NCBI GenBank assembly: GCA_036231565.1
Contig: JAZAHA010000017.1
Span: 1-64,000 of the forward strand
Reading direction: 5' to 3'
From: Maricaulis sp036231565
GTDB taxonomy: Bacteria; Pseudomonadota; Alphaproteobacteria; Caulobacterales; Maricaulaceae
DNA: 64,000 bases
Part shown: piece after piece, positions 36,752 through 44,478 of the stretch
Position numbering within the stretch: position 1 is the first letter of the stretch
Layout of the letters: every line of letters starts with the position of its first letter
Notes under the pieces: model-generated
Databases searched by the model: none
Seen by the model: the letters and a program-made list of their open reading frames with translations, nothing else
What the model was told of the DNA's origin: nothing
Made by a program: the position numbers and the translations under genes

Positions 36752-37741
36752 ATGGCTTCGCCCCGGTTTGCGCGTTTCCAGGAAGCCGATAACGGCGATC
36801 ACTGGCCCGGCTTCGTCGATGCGCTGGCGACATTGCTGCTGGTCATCGTCTTCCTGCTGTCGATCTTTGTTGCCGGCCAGTTCGCGCTGTCGCGCGCGCT
36901 GACCAGCCGGGACGACCAGCTGGCCGATCTCAATGCCCGCCTGTCCCAGCTCGCCGACGAGCTCAATCTGGCCCGCGACGAAAACGCGGCGCTGGAAGTG
37001 CGCATTACCGGTCTGCGCGAAGAGCGCGATGCTCTCGAAGACGCGCTGACCCTGGCGACGGGCCGGGTGGAAAGCCTGCAATCCGATCTCGCTGCAGAAG
37101 AGGAAATGTCCGAGGAGAGCCGCCGTGCCCTCGCCCTGCTGAACCAGCAGATGCAGGTGCTGCGTGACCAGATCGCCTCGCTCAATGCCGCCCTGGAAGC
37201 CTCGGAACGACGCGCCGAGGAAGCCGAGGCCCAGGTGATCAATCTGGGTGAGCGGCTCAACGCCGCCCTTGCCGAGCGCGCGGCCGAACTGGCCGTCTAC
37301 CGCTCCGATTTCTTTGGCCGGCTGCGCGAAATCCTCGGCAATCGTACCGGCGTCCGCATCGTCGGCGACCGTTTCGTGTTCGAGACCGATGTGCTCTTCC
37401 CCTCCGGCTCGGCGGCGCTGTCGAGCGAGGGACGCGAGAGCCTGCGGCCTATCGCCGATGCCATCATCCAGCTGACCGACGAGATCCCGAACGATATCGA
37501 ATGGGTGATCCGCATTGACGGGCATACCGATCCGGTGCCGATCCGTACGACCTATCCGTCGAACTGGCACCTCTCGGCGGCGCGCGCGATCTCGGTCGTG
37601 CAATGGTTCGAGGATCTCGGCGTGCCGTCCGAGCGGCTGGTTGCTGCCGGCTTCGGCGAGAACCATCCGATCGCGCAGGGCCGCTCGGCCGAGGCCAATG
37701 CCCGTAACCGCCGCATCGAGCTGAAACTCACCTCGCGCTAG
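36752..37741 (+). CDS. MotB/OmpA-like peptidoglycan-binding partner of the proton channel
   Basis: The 329-residue protein has one membrane helix (about residues 24-46) preceded by the motif WPGFVDALATLLLV, in which Asp-23 matches the protonated aspartate of MotB/TolR/ExbD. A coiled coil of about 130 residues follows (about 52-185). A C-terminal OmpA-type peptidoglycan-binding domain (about 205-329) has VRIDGHTDPVP, SAARAISVVQWF and NARNRRIEL. The long coiled coil between membrane and wall domain differs from flagellar MotB. It is coupled to the MotA-like gene and the two probably form a wall-anchored stator. Confidence 0.85.
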   Translation: MASPRFARFQEADNGDHWPGFVDALATLLLVIVFLLSIFVAGQFALSRALTSRDDQLADLNARLSQLADELNLARDENAALEVRITGLREERDALEDALTLATGRVESLQSDLAAEEEMSEESRRALALLNQQMQVLRDQIASLNAALEASERRAEEAEAQVINLGERLNAALAERAAELAVYRSDFFGRLREILGNRTGVRIVGDRFVFETDVLFPSGSAALSSEGRESLRPIADAIIQLTDEIPNDIEWVIRIDGHTDPVPIRTTYPSNWHLSAARAISVVQWFEDLGVPSERLVAAGFGENHPIAQGRSAEANARNRRIELKLTSR

Positions 37742-37752
37742 GTGATGCGGGA

Positions 37753-38061
37753 TCAATAGCCCTGAAACAGGAAGTCCATCGCAGCGGTGATCGTGTCGCG
37801 GTGTTCTGCTTCGATATTCGTGATCGGGCGTCCCAGAAGCCGGTTCGGCACCATCGCGATATCGGTTGTCACGAGCAGATAGTTTTCGCCCTCGATGTCG
37901 AGCACAGGCATCAGCTTGTAGACCGCTTCTCCCGCTGATGGGACAAACGGGCGAAGCGGGATCACGACGCGGCTGTCGAGATCGCTCAGAACATCCGATT
38001 GGACGTCCACGGCGAGCCGGGCCGGCAGGCCGGTCGGCCGATAGACATCGAAGCGCGCCAC
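37753..38061 (-). CDS. ccdB: CcdB family toxin
   Basis: The 102-residue protein has the CcdB fold signature: a start ARFDVYR, the central VVIPLRPF, LMPVLDIEGENYLLVTTDIA and the C-terminal DTITAAMDFLFQGY. CcdB poisons DNA gyrase; the three terminal residues important for killing in the F-plasmid toxin (Trp-Gly-Ile) are not present here (Gln-Gly-Tyr), so activity is uncertain. It starts with GTG immediately after the TAG of ccdA. Confidence 0.87.
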   Translation of the reverse strand: MARFDVYRPTGLPARLAVDVQSDVLSDLDSRVVIPLRPFVPSAGEAVYKLMPVLDIEGENYLLVTTDIAMVPNRLLGRPITNIEAEHRDTITAAMDFLFQGY

Positions 38062-38316
38062 CTATTCGTCCCGGGGCTCGGCCCACCATGGTGTGCCCAG
38101 CAAGGGGCCTTCCCGCTCGATGCGGCGATTATGTGCCTCGATCGCCTCGCGGTTTTCCTCGCGCCAGCGGCGGCCCTTTTCCTCGCGGACGGCCGCCTCG
38201 ATACCGGCTTCTGCCGCGCGAGACGTATTCAGGCCCAGCGCGCGTGCTTCAGCCATGATGTCTTCGCGCACGGTCAGATTGACGCGTTTGCGGGGTGCGG
38301 GTTGCTCATACTTCAT
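38062..38316 (-). CDS. ccdA: CcdA family antitoxin
   Basis: I use the ATG at 38316, giving 84 residues: an N-terminal ribbon-helix-helix-like DNA-binding part (KRVNLTVREDIMAEARALGL) and a charged, unstructured C-terminus (RRWREENREAIEAHNRR) that would wrap the toxin. An in-frame ATG ten codons upstream is possible. The toxin follows with no gap. Upstream (about 38345-38370) short GTGTATG direct repeats could be the autoregulatory site. Confidence 0.85.
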   Translation of the reverse strand: MKYEQPAPRKRVNLTVREDIMAEARALGLNTSRAAEAGIEAAVREEKGRRWREENREAIEAHNRRIEREGPLLGTPWWAEPRDE

Positions 38317-38395
38317 CGCGAACCAGTCCTGATGGGCCGGCTTCATGGTGTGTATGGGTGATGTGTATGTCAATGCGCACGGCCGGGCGCGCGCG

Positions 38396-38842
38396 TCAGC
38401 CGGCAGTCTTGCGCATATGCAGGATCGGATAGGGCCGTCCGGCATCGTCCAGTGGCGACCGGTCGAACTGTTCGAAGCCGAGGCGCTCGTAGAAACCGAC
38501 CGCTTGCGGATTCTGCTCGTTCACGTCGACGGTCAGCGGCAGGCCGGCCGTTTTCCGGGCATGATCCATGAGGGCGGTTCCCAGGCCGGTACCGCGCTGG
38601 TCCGGCGCGATGAAGAGCGAATCGACGTGGCTGCCGGTCATGCCCATGAAGCCGAGCGGCCGGTCGGTCGTATCCACGGCCACCCATAGCGACGCGTTGG
38701 GAATATAATGTTCCGCGACGAGCGTCTCGATTTCATGGAAATCGGTCTCGCTGAGAAAGTCGTGCGTTGCTTTCACGGCGGAGCGCCAGATTCCGGTCAG
38801 GGCCTCGATATCGGCCGCAGCCGACCGGCGGATTGCGGGCAT
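38396..38842 (-). CDS. GNAT family N-acetyltransferase, YjaB-like
   Basis: The 148-residue protein has the acetyl-CoA binding motif DQRGTGLGTALMDHA, the strand before it (VDSLFIAPD) and the C-terminal LTVDVNEQNPQAVGFYERLGFE. The opening RRSAAADIEALTGIWRSAVKATHDFL resembles E. coli YjaB. The substrate is unknown. It lies between the ccdAB operon and an esterase gene, all on the minus strand. Confidence 0.88.
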   Translation of the reverse strand: MPAIRRSAAADIEALTGIWRSAVKATHDFLSETDFHEIETLVAEHYIPNASLWVAVDTTDRPLGFMGMTGSHVDSLFIAPDQRGTGLGTALMDHARKTAGLPLTVDVNEQNPQAVGFYERLGFEQFDRSPLDDAGRPYPILHMRKTAG

Positions 38843-38893
38843 GGTCTGTCTTCCGGTGTTGTTCGCGGGTGTCGGGGTGGAGCCGTCCGGCCG

Positions 38894-39811
38894 CTACTCA
38901 CTCGCCTCGTCAGACTCGGCCTCCGGCTGTCCGCCTTCGATCAGATACCAAGGGACTTCGCCGTAGTCATAGGGCGGGCGGGCGTAGAGCCAGCGCAGGG
39001 CATCGAGCGCAGCGCCGTGATAGATCGTCGAATGGGTCTCGGTTTCGCGGCGATCGACATAGCGGTAATCCGGCGCGCCTTCGACCGCGTCCAGGGCTGC
39101 GAGAAGCTTGTCGAGCCCGGCCTGCATCGTACCGCCCTCATCGCCCATCGTCAGATAGACACGTGTGTCCGAATGGTCGGCGGCGGCAAGGCGTTCGGTG
39201 GCCCGCTCGCCCACGGCCTGATCGTCCCACCACAGGCTGGGCGAGACCGAGATATAGTCGTCAAACAGGTCCGGCTGTTCGAGCAGGGTGTCGACGATGA
39301 ACAGACCGGCGAGGCTTTCCCCGATCACGGCGCGGCGCTCGCCGACGCGATAGTTCGCCTCGATGAAGGGAATGACGTCCTGCGCGATATAGGCCCGGAA
39401 TGTCTCTGCCCCGCCGGAGGTCTCGAACTGGGTACGATAGCGCGCGTCAGCGGGCGCGGGTGTGAGCTCGTGGAGGCGCTCAGTGGTTTCGATGCCGACC
39501 ACGATGAGCGGTTCGAACTGCCAGGAGATCACGCCAAGCTGGGCGAGACCGGCGATGTGGGGGAAGTCCTGCTCCACCCCGCCATCGATCAGGTAGAGCA
39601 CGGTGTAGGGCGTTTCGGCCGTGTCGTGCTGTGGCGGCAGCCAGACATTCACGGTCCGTGTCTCGCCGAGAACGGAAGACGATATCTTGTGGGACGTGCC
39701 GAAATGGATGGGCGTTGCGCCATTGCTGTCGCCGCCGGCGGCGACGCCCGGGGCCGCAATGGGTGCCGTTGCGGCGACCAGCAGGGCGAGGCCGCAGATC
39801 AGATTTTTCAA
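38894..39811 (-). CDS. secreted alpha/beta hydrolase, Fes/IroE-type esterase family
   Basis: The 305-residue protein has a signal peptide (cleaved about residue 25) and an esterase D-like alpha/beta hydrolase domain. Visible are VNVWLPPQ, VLYLIDGG, the nucleophile elbow GESLAG (near residue 165), VSPSLWWDD and a candidate catalytic His in ETHSTIYHGA. It resembles enterobactin-esterase and acyl-hydrolase relatives; the true substrate is unknown. A 200-base region separates it from rpmE. Confidence 0.85.
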   Translation of the reverse strand: MKNLICGLALLVAATAPIAAPGVAAGGDSNGATPIHFGTSHKISSSVLGETRTVNVWLPPQHDTAETPYTVLYLIDGGVEQDFPHIAGLAQLGVISWQFEPLIVVGIETTERLHELTPAPADARYRTQFETSGGAETFRAYIAQDVIPFIEANYRVGERRAVIGESLAGLFIVDTLLEQPDLFDDYISVSPSLWWDDQAVGERATERLAAADHSDTRVYLTMGDEGGTMQAGLDKLLAALDAVEGAPDYRYVDRRETETHSTIYHGAALDALRWLYARPPYDYGEVPWYLIEGGQPEAESDEASE

Positions 39812-39905
39812 GATCTTCTCCCCTCATGACGGTTTGCGCGAGGATCACGTCAATCGGCCGCACAGGCAAGCCTGAAGGCCCTGTCCCTGCAACACATGGC
39901 GGTGG

Positions 39906-39934
39906 TTGCCCTGGCGCTGCCCTTCCTGTATAGA
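39906..39934 (+). promoter_or_regulatory. sigma-70-type promoter of rpmE
   Basis: TTGCCC (39906-39911) and TATAGA (39929-39934) are separated by 17 bases, the optimal spacing for a housekeeping promoter. The predicted start of transcription is about 75 bases upstream of the rpmE ATG. Confidence 0.6.
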
Positions 39935-40014
39935 CCCGCGCTCCTGAGTTTATATGAGCTGCGTGCCCGGCAACGTAATCGGGTGGCGCGGCGGATCAAA
40001 AGAAAGCCGGACCG

Positions 40015-40233
40015 ATGAAAAAGGATACCCATCCCGAGTACCACCTCATCACTGTAAAGATGACGGACGGTACCGAGTTCCAGACGAAGTCGACCTGGGG
40101 CAAGGAAGGCGACGTGCTCACCCTGGACATCGATCCGACGTCCCACCCGGCCTGGACCGGCGGCAATCAGCAGCTGATGGACCGCGGCGGCCGTGTTTCG
40201 CGCTTCAAGGACAAGTTCAAGGGCTTCGTGTAA
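40015..40233 (+). CDS. rpmE: 50S ribosomal protein L31
   Basis: The 72-residue protein matches bacterial L31: start MKKDTHPEYHLITVKMTDG, then SHPAWTGGNQQLMDRGGRVSRF. It lacks the CxxC zinc cysteines, so it is the zinc-independent form, as in many alphaproteobacteria. It has its own promoter and a strong terminator shared with the convergent rcdA-like gene. Confidence 0.96.
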   Translation: MKKDTHPEYHLITVKMTDGTEFQTKSTWGKEGDVLTLDIDPTSHPAWTGGNQQLMDRGGRVSRFKDKFKGFV

Positions 40234-40257
40234 GCCGTCCTTCGAAAACGCCAAGAG

Positions 40258-40291
40258 AAAAGGCGCGCTCCGCAAAGGAGCGCGCCTTTTT
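40258..40291 (+). terminator. bidirectional terminator between rpmE and rcdA
   Basis: A 14-base perfect stem (AAAAGGCGCGCTCC with GGAGCGCGCCTTTT) and a 5-base loop are followed by TTCTTTG on the plus strand. It lies 25 bases after the rpmE stop and also faces the end of the minus-strand gene. Confidence 0.92.
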
Positions 40292-40321
40292 CTTTGTCTG
40301 CGGGCATGGATGAATGTGGCG

Positions 40322-40846
40322 TTACCGGTCGCCGAAGGCGCCGCGCAGCATGGCCATCTGATCGGCAACCGGATTGGTGTCGATTTCCAGCGGCCCGTCG
40401 ACATAGAGATTGTCGTCGATGCGCTTGAGGCGGTCATAGAGAGAGCGCGAACGGCGCACGAGATCCATCAGCACAGCCGGCGCCGTTTCGCCCTCCGGCC
40501 ACAGCCCGTCGGTCGGACGATCGCGGGACAGGCGATACTTGCCGTCTGTGGCATCCTGCGCCGACATCTCGCCCTCGGACACGGCCCGCTGGGCCAGCAG
40601 CCAGGACGCAGCCTGCATCAGGCGCGTGGTCAGTTTCATGCTCTCGGTGGCGTAGGACAGGGCGCCGGCGCGGTCGAGCGACTTGGAGTCGTCCCGCCCC
40701 GGTCCGTCCAGATAGGCTGCCGTCTCCTCGACCAGGTCCATGCCTTCCCGGAAGAGTTTCTGGAACATCTCCGAATTGGCAAAGTCCTGGGCCCGGGCGG
40801 CCGGCGCACCGCCGGCGGGAAAGAGGTTCGGCGTATTGTCAGTCAT
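40322..40846 (-). CDS. rcdA: RcdA homologue, CtrA proteolysis adaptor (DUF1465)
   Basis: The 174-residue helical protein has the RcdA/DUF1465 core FREGMDLVEETAAYLDGPGR, SMKLTTRLMQAASWLLAQRAV and KYRLSRD. In Caulobacter, RcdA helps ClpXP degrade the master cell-cycle regulator CtrA. I use the ATG at 40846; the frame stays open 27 codons further upstream without similarity. The divergence-prone C-terminus (about residues 125-174) is also the region where RcdA proteins carry a flexible tail. DUF1192 lies immediately upstream, a common alphaproteobacterial neighbourhood. Confidence 0.85.
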   Translation of the reverse strand: MTDNTPNLFPAGGAPAARAQDFANSEMFQKLFREGMDLVEETAAYLDGPGRDDSKSLDRAGALSYATESMKLTTRLMQAASWLLAQRAVSEGEMSAQDATDGKYRLSRDRPTDGLWPEGETAPAVLMDLVRRSRSLYDRLKRIDDNLYVDGPLEIDTNPVADQMAMLRGAFGDR

Positions 40847-40923
40847 CACGTGTCCAGTTTCGGTCCGCAAACATCTGGTCCGATTCGTAGCAAGGCTCGG
40901 GCCAATCTGCCGGAAACTGTTGA

Positions 40924-41121
40924 TCAAAACTTAAACACGGCGTCCGCAGCGCTGCGTCCGGCCTGTTTCTTGTCCGTGATGTCGTCGATGCGGCGCAGCT
41001 CGGCCTCGAGCAGGGCGCGGCGCTCGGCAAGATCTTCCAGGGAAAGGGCACTGAGATCCTCGCCGGGGATGATGGCATTCTTCGCCCGGGCGCTTGCAGG
41101 CATATCGTCATCGTGAAACAT
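40924..41121 (-). CDS. DUF1192 family protein
   Basis: The 65-residue acidic protein starts at an ATG with GGAGG eight bases upstream. The conserved part is LSALSLEDLAERRALLEAEL followed by RRIDDITDKK, a short helical hairpin. The family is restricted to alphaproteobacteria and has no known function. It is divergent from the quinone oxidoreductase and 77 bases upstream of rcdA, as often seen in this class. Confidence 0.82.
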   Translation of the reverse strand: MFHDDDMPASARAKNAIIPGEDLSALSLEDLAERRALLEAELRRIDDITDKKQAGRSAADAVFKF

Positions 41122-41174
41122 GGGGGCCTCCACACTGCGATGCGCGAGCATAGCGCGAAGCCGGATAAAGGCCC

Positions 41175-42173
41175 ATGACCCAGCCCACGCAAACTGCTGA
41201 CACCACCCGTATCGTGATCGCTCGCGAGCCCGGCGGGCCGGATGCACTGGACGTGGTGACGCGCCCTGTCGCATCGCCCGGCCCCGGCCAGGTGCTGATC
41301 CGCAATACCGCCTGCGGCATCAACCGGCCGGACCAGATCGAGCGCCTCGGCTTCTACCCCGCACCGGCCGGCGCGCCTGAAGGGCTGGGCCTGGAAGTGT
41401 CCGGCCATGTCGCGGTGCTGGGTGCCGGCGTCGACGGGCTTGCCGTGGGCGATCCAGTCTGTGCGCTGGTCGCAGGGGGCGGCTATTCCGACTATGTCAT
41501 CGCACCGGCCGGTTCGGTCCTGCCGGCGCCGCCGGGGATCAATCTCGCGGACGCCGCGGGACTGCCGGAGACGGTGCTGACGGTGTGGACGAATGTGTTC
41601 GAGATCGGGGCATTGTCGCCGGACGAGACATTGCTGGTTCATGGCGGGACGAGCGGGATAGGCACGACGGCCATCCAGATGGCCAAGGCCCATGGCGCGC
41701 GCGTGATCGCGACAGCCGGCACGGCCGAAAAAGTGGCGCTGTGCGAACGCCTGGGGGCCGATATCGCCATCAACTACCGCGAGGCCGACTTCGAGACCGT
41801 TGTGAAGGATGCCGGCGGGGCCGATGTCATTCTCGATATGGTCGGGGGTGACTATGTCCAGAAGAACATCAATTGCGCCAATGCCGGAGCGCGCATTGTC
41901 TCGATCGCCTTCCTGAATGGCAGCCGGGTCGAGCTTGATCTGATGCGGGTGATGCTGAAGCGGATCGTGCTGACGGGCTCGACCCTGCGGGCCCGGCCCG
42001 ACGCCGAGAAGGCGCGTCTGGCGCGTGCGGTGCGCGAAACGGTGTGGCCCTGGGTTGCGGCCGGCCGCCTGGCGCCGGTGATCGACAGCCGGTTTGCGCT
42101 GGACGATGTGCGTGCTGCGCACGCGCGCCTGGATGGCGGCGAACATGCGGGGAAGATCCTGCTGATGTGCTGA
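41175..42173 (+). CDS. NAD(P)H-quinone oxidoreductase of the zinc-type MDR family, PIG3-like
   Basis: The 332-residue protein has the medium-chain reductase layout: a GroES-like N-terminal part (GPGQVLIRNTACGINRPD, GLEVSGHV) and a Rossmann domain with LLVHGGTSGIGTTAIQMAKA (about residues 150-175). The zinc-binding cysteines are missing, which fits quinone or enone reductases of the PIG3/QorB group. It is followed by the trcR leader region. Confidence 0.9.
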   Translation: MTQPTQTADTTRIVIAREPGGPDALDVVTRPVASPGPGQVLIRNTACGINRPDQIERLGFYPAPAGAPEGLGLEVSGHVAVLGAGVDGLAVGDPVCALVAGGGYSDYVIAPAGSVLPAPPGINLADAAGLPETVLTVWTNVFEIGALSPDETLLVHGGTSGIGTTAIQMAKAHGARVIATAGTAEKVALCERLGADIAINYREADFETVVKDAGGADVILDMVGGDYVQKNINCANAGARIVSIAFLNGSRVELDLMRVMLKRIVLTGSTLRARPDAEKARLARAVRETVWPWVAAGRLAPVIDSRFALDDVRAAHARLDGGEHAGKILLMC

Positions 42174-42194
42174 CAATTGGCCGGGGCTGCCGCT

Positions 42195-42222
42195 TTGCAG
42201 CGGCGTCCGATTGCGGTATAAA
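42195..42222 (+). promoter_or_regulatory. sigma-70-type promoter of the trcR leader
   Basis: TTGCAG (42195-42200) and TATAAA (42217-42222) are separated by 16 bases. The TATAAA sits in a small inverted repeat GCGGT-ATAAA-ACCGC, which could be bound by a repressor. Transcription would start near 42229, about 100 bases before the trcR ATG and upstream of an intrinsic terminator. Confidence 0.5.
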
Positions 42223-42243
42223 ACCGCTAAATCGCTTCGTGTA

Positions 42244-42304
42244 CGGGCTATCCCGAACCGGAGCGTCGGAAGCCCAAGCCCGGCCGCCGCGTCGGGCTTT
42301 TTTT
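42244..42304 (+). terminator. intrinsic terminator with alternative pairing in the trcR leader
   Basis: The arm AAGCCCG (42276-42282) pairs with CGGGCTT (42293-42299) and is followed by a run of seven T residues, ending 25 bases before the trcR ATG. An upstream CGGGCT (42244-42249) can pair with the same arm and would prevent the terminator. The layout is that of an attenuator; it could also be a simple terminator for the oxidoreductase gene or the end of a short RNA. Confidence 0.65.
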
Positions 42305-42328
42305 GTTTCTCCCAGGGAGATTGAATCC

Positions 42329-42994
42329 ATGACCGAGATCCTGATGCCGAAAGCCACGGCGGTCTGGCTCGTCGACAATACCTCGCTCACCTTCGACCAG
42401 ATTGCCGGTTTCTGTGGCCTGCACCCGCTGGAAGTGAAGGGCATCGCCGATGGTGATGTTGCCGTGGGTGTGCGCGGTGCAGACCCGATCTCAAACGGGC
42501 AGCTGACCCGGGAAGAAATCGAGAAGGCGGAAAACAACAGCGATTACCGCATGAAGGTGGTGAAGCCGAAATACGCCGACCTGCACACGCCGGCCAAGCG
42601 CCGCGGCCCGCGCTATACGCCGCTGTCGCGCCGCCAGAACCGTCCGGACGCGATCGCCTGGCTGGTGCGCAACCACCCGGAACTGTCCGATGCCCAGATC
42701 TCCAAGCTGATCGGTACGACCAAGACGACGATCCAGGCCGTGCGCGAGCGCACGCACTGGAACTCGGCCAATATCAAGCCGACCGATCCGGTCTCGCTGG
42801 GCCTGTGCACCCAGATCGATCTCGACGATCAGGTGAAGAAGGCCTCGGCGCGCCGCCGCAAGCTGGAAGAAGAAAATCCGGAAATGCTCAACGACACGCT
42901 CAAGGCCCAGGAAGAGCTGGAAAAGCCGAGCGACGAGTTCAATCCGGACGATATCGACCTGGAAACCCTGTTTGGCGGTTCCAAGCAGGACTGA
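42329..42994 (+). CDS. trcR: TrcR, cell-cycle transcriptional regulator (DUF1013)
   Basis: The 221-residue protein is a clear DUF1013 member: start MTEILMPKATAVWLVDNTSL, FDQIAGFCGLHPLEVKGIAD, then a second helix-turn-helix-like block PDAIAWLVRNHPELSDAQIS followed by KLIGTTKTTIQAVR. The acidic C-terminus (about 175-221) ends ETLFGGSKQD. TrcR is a conserved alphaproteobacterial cell-cycle regulator. Strong conservation and a monocistronic layout with a leader and a downstream terminator suggest tight control. The ATG has GGGAGA ten bases upstream. Confidence 0.92.
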   Translation: MTEILMPKATAVWLVDNTSLTFDQIAGFCGLHPLEVKGIADGDVAVGVRGADPISNGQLTREEIEKAENNSDYRMKVVKPKYADLHTPAKRRGPRYTPLSRRQNRPDAIAWLVRNHPELSDAQISKLIGTTKTTIQAVRERTHWNSANIKPTDPVSLGLCTQIDLDDQVKKASARRRKLEEENPEMLNDTLKAQEELEKPSDEFNPDDIDLETLFGGSKQD

Positions 42995-43018
42995 TCTGCC
43001 GGACAGGCCCGAAAATGA

Positions 43019-43047
43019 AGAGGGGCGGCCGGGGGCCGTCCCTTTTT
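43019..43047 (+). terminator. intrinsic terminator after trcR
   Basis: AGGGGCGGCC pairs with GGGCCGTCCCT (one wobble) and is followed by TTTTTC, 25 bases after the trcR stop. It ends at the stop codon of the convergent VOC gene. Confidence 0.8.
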
Positions 43048-43496
43048 CATGCCGGATCGTCTGACAGGAGCGCGGTATAGCGCCGCTGCATCTCGGCCGG
43101 TTCGACTTCCTCGAAGGAGTTGCCGACCAGCCAGGAATAGCCGAACGGATCGCGGATCAGCCCGGAACGTTCGCCATAGAACATGTCCTGGGCTTCGCGC
43201 AGAAGACGGGCTCCGGCGGCCATCGCCCGTTCGATTACGGCATCACAGTCATCGACATGGATGTGCAACACAAAGGGGCAGGCTTCTCCCTCGCGTGGTG
43301 CCCGGGCGTCGTATTCGGGAAATTCGTCGCAGATCATCAGCGTGGTGTCGCCGAAGGCGAGTTCGGCATGGCCGATCCGGCCCGACGGTTCGACCAGCCG
43401 GAATTTCTCCGTCACCCCGAAAGCCGTTTTGTAGAAGGCGATGGCCTCGTCGGCACTACGGGCATGGATATAGGGGTGCAGCGCATGGATTGTCAT
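43047..43496 (-). CDS. VOC/glyoxalase superfamily protein, PhnB-like
   Basis: The 149-residue protein has the paired beta-alpha-beta modules of the VOC fold. It starts ALHPYIHARSADEAIAFYKT, then GHAELAFGDTTLMICDE, VLHIHVDDCDAVIERAMAAG and GLIRDPFGYSW. The last phrase is typical of the PhnB/YdeE-like group; the enzymatic role is unknown. I use the ATG at 43496. The open frame continues upstream, but that part is antisense to the SDR gene context and shows no homology. Confidence 0.88.
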   Translation of the reverse strand: MTIHALHPYIHARSADEAIAFYKTAFGVTEKFRLVEPSGRIGHAELAFGDTTLMICDEFPEYDARAPREGEACPFVLHIHVDDCDAVIERAMAAGARLLREAQDMFYGERSGLIRDPFGYSWLVGNSFEEVEPAEMQRRYTALLSDDPA

Positions 43497-43570
43497 GGTT
43501 TTCTCTGGGGACGGTAAGCGGAAACAGACCCGGGTCGATGCCGCGGTGCATCCGGGACCTGCCGTGTGCC

Positions 43571-44365
43571 TCAGCTCACCGTGTAGTTCATCGCCAGCCG
43601 TCCGCCATCGACATAGAGCGTGGTGCCGGTGATGTAGCTGGCATCGCGCGAAGCCAGGAAAGAGGCGACCGAGGCGACTTCGTCGGGATCGCCGATCCGC
43701 TGCAGCGGCGTGCGCGACATGATCTTCGCCATGGCTTCGGGATTGTCGTTCACCGATTTGAGCACATCCGTATTGATGCTGCCCGGGCCGATCGCGTTGA
43801 CGCGGATGCCGTGCTTGGCCAGGGCCAGAGCCATCGACTTGGTCAGCTGATCGATTGCGCCCTTGGTGACGCAATAGGCGAGCTGGTCGGGAATGGCGAC
43901 GACGCCATTGACCGAGGACATGTTGATGATGGCATAGCGGCGGCGGGCATCCTCGACGCGTTCGCCGCCTTCCTCGATCTGGTCGACCATCTGGCGCGCG
44001 GCTTCGCGTGCGACCAGGAAGGCGCCCTTCAGGTTAACGCCCATGACACGGTCGAAATCGCCATCGGACAGGTCGAGAATGTCACCCTTGGCGACGATGC
44101 CGGCATTGTTCACCAGCACGTCCAGCCGGTCGAAGGTCGCCCGCGTCTCGGACAGGAGGTTGTTGACGGAAAGCCGGTCCGAGACATCGCAGGAAACGAA
44201 CAAGGCCTTGCCTTTCTCGGCGCCCAGCTCGTCGGCCAGCGCCGCGCCGGCCTGCTGGTCGATATCGGCGATGACGACCTGGCAGCCGTCCTCACTCAGA
44301 CGGCGTGCGCAGGCCTTGCCAATGCCGTTGGCTCCGCCGGTTACGATGGCAACGCGGTCACCCAT
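43571..44365 (-). CDS. SDR family oxidoreductase
   Basis: The 264-residue short-chain dehydrogenase has the cofactor loop TGGANGIGKACA, the NNAG motif (VLVNNAGIV) and the catalytic Ser with Tyr-x3-Lys (MSSVNG, then YCVTKGAIDQ). A C-terminal ASYITGTTLYVDGGRLAMNY is also present. It is closest in style to 3-oxoacyl-ACP or 3-hydroxybutyrate dehydrogenase relatives; the substrate is open. I use the ATG at 44365 with AAGAGGA upstream and not the TTG seven codons earlier. Confidence 0.9.
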   Translation of the reverse strand: MGDRVAIVTGGANGIGKACARRLSEDGCQVVIADIDQQAGAALADELGAEKGKALFVSCDVSDRLSVNNLLSETRATFDRLDVLVNNAGIVAKGDILDLSDGDFDRVMGVNLKGAFLVAREAARQMVDQIEEGGERVEDARRRYAIINMSSVNGVVAIPDQLAYCVTKGAIDQLTKSMALALAKHGIRVNAIGPGSINTDVLKSVNDNPEAMAKIMSRTPLQRIGDPDEVASVASFLASRDASYITGTTLYVDGGRLAMNYTVS

Positions 44366-44478
44366 GATGTGATCCTCTTGTTCCAAACGGGCGCGCCGCG
44401 CCCAGACGGGATCGCTGACCTTGCACGAGCAGCGGCGGGTTGCAATGGCTCCTGGCCGAACGCCGGTGGGCTGGGCAG

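Noticed and set aside
35756..37741. Zorya phage-defence system
   Set aside because: The proton channel and OmpA genes resemble ZorA/ZorB in layout, but no zorC, zorD or zorE follows and the downstream genes are on the other strand.
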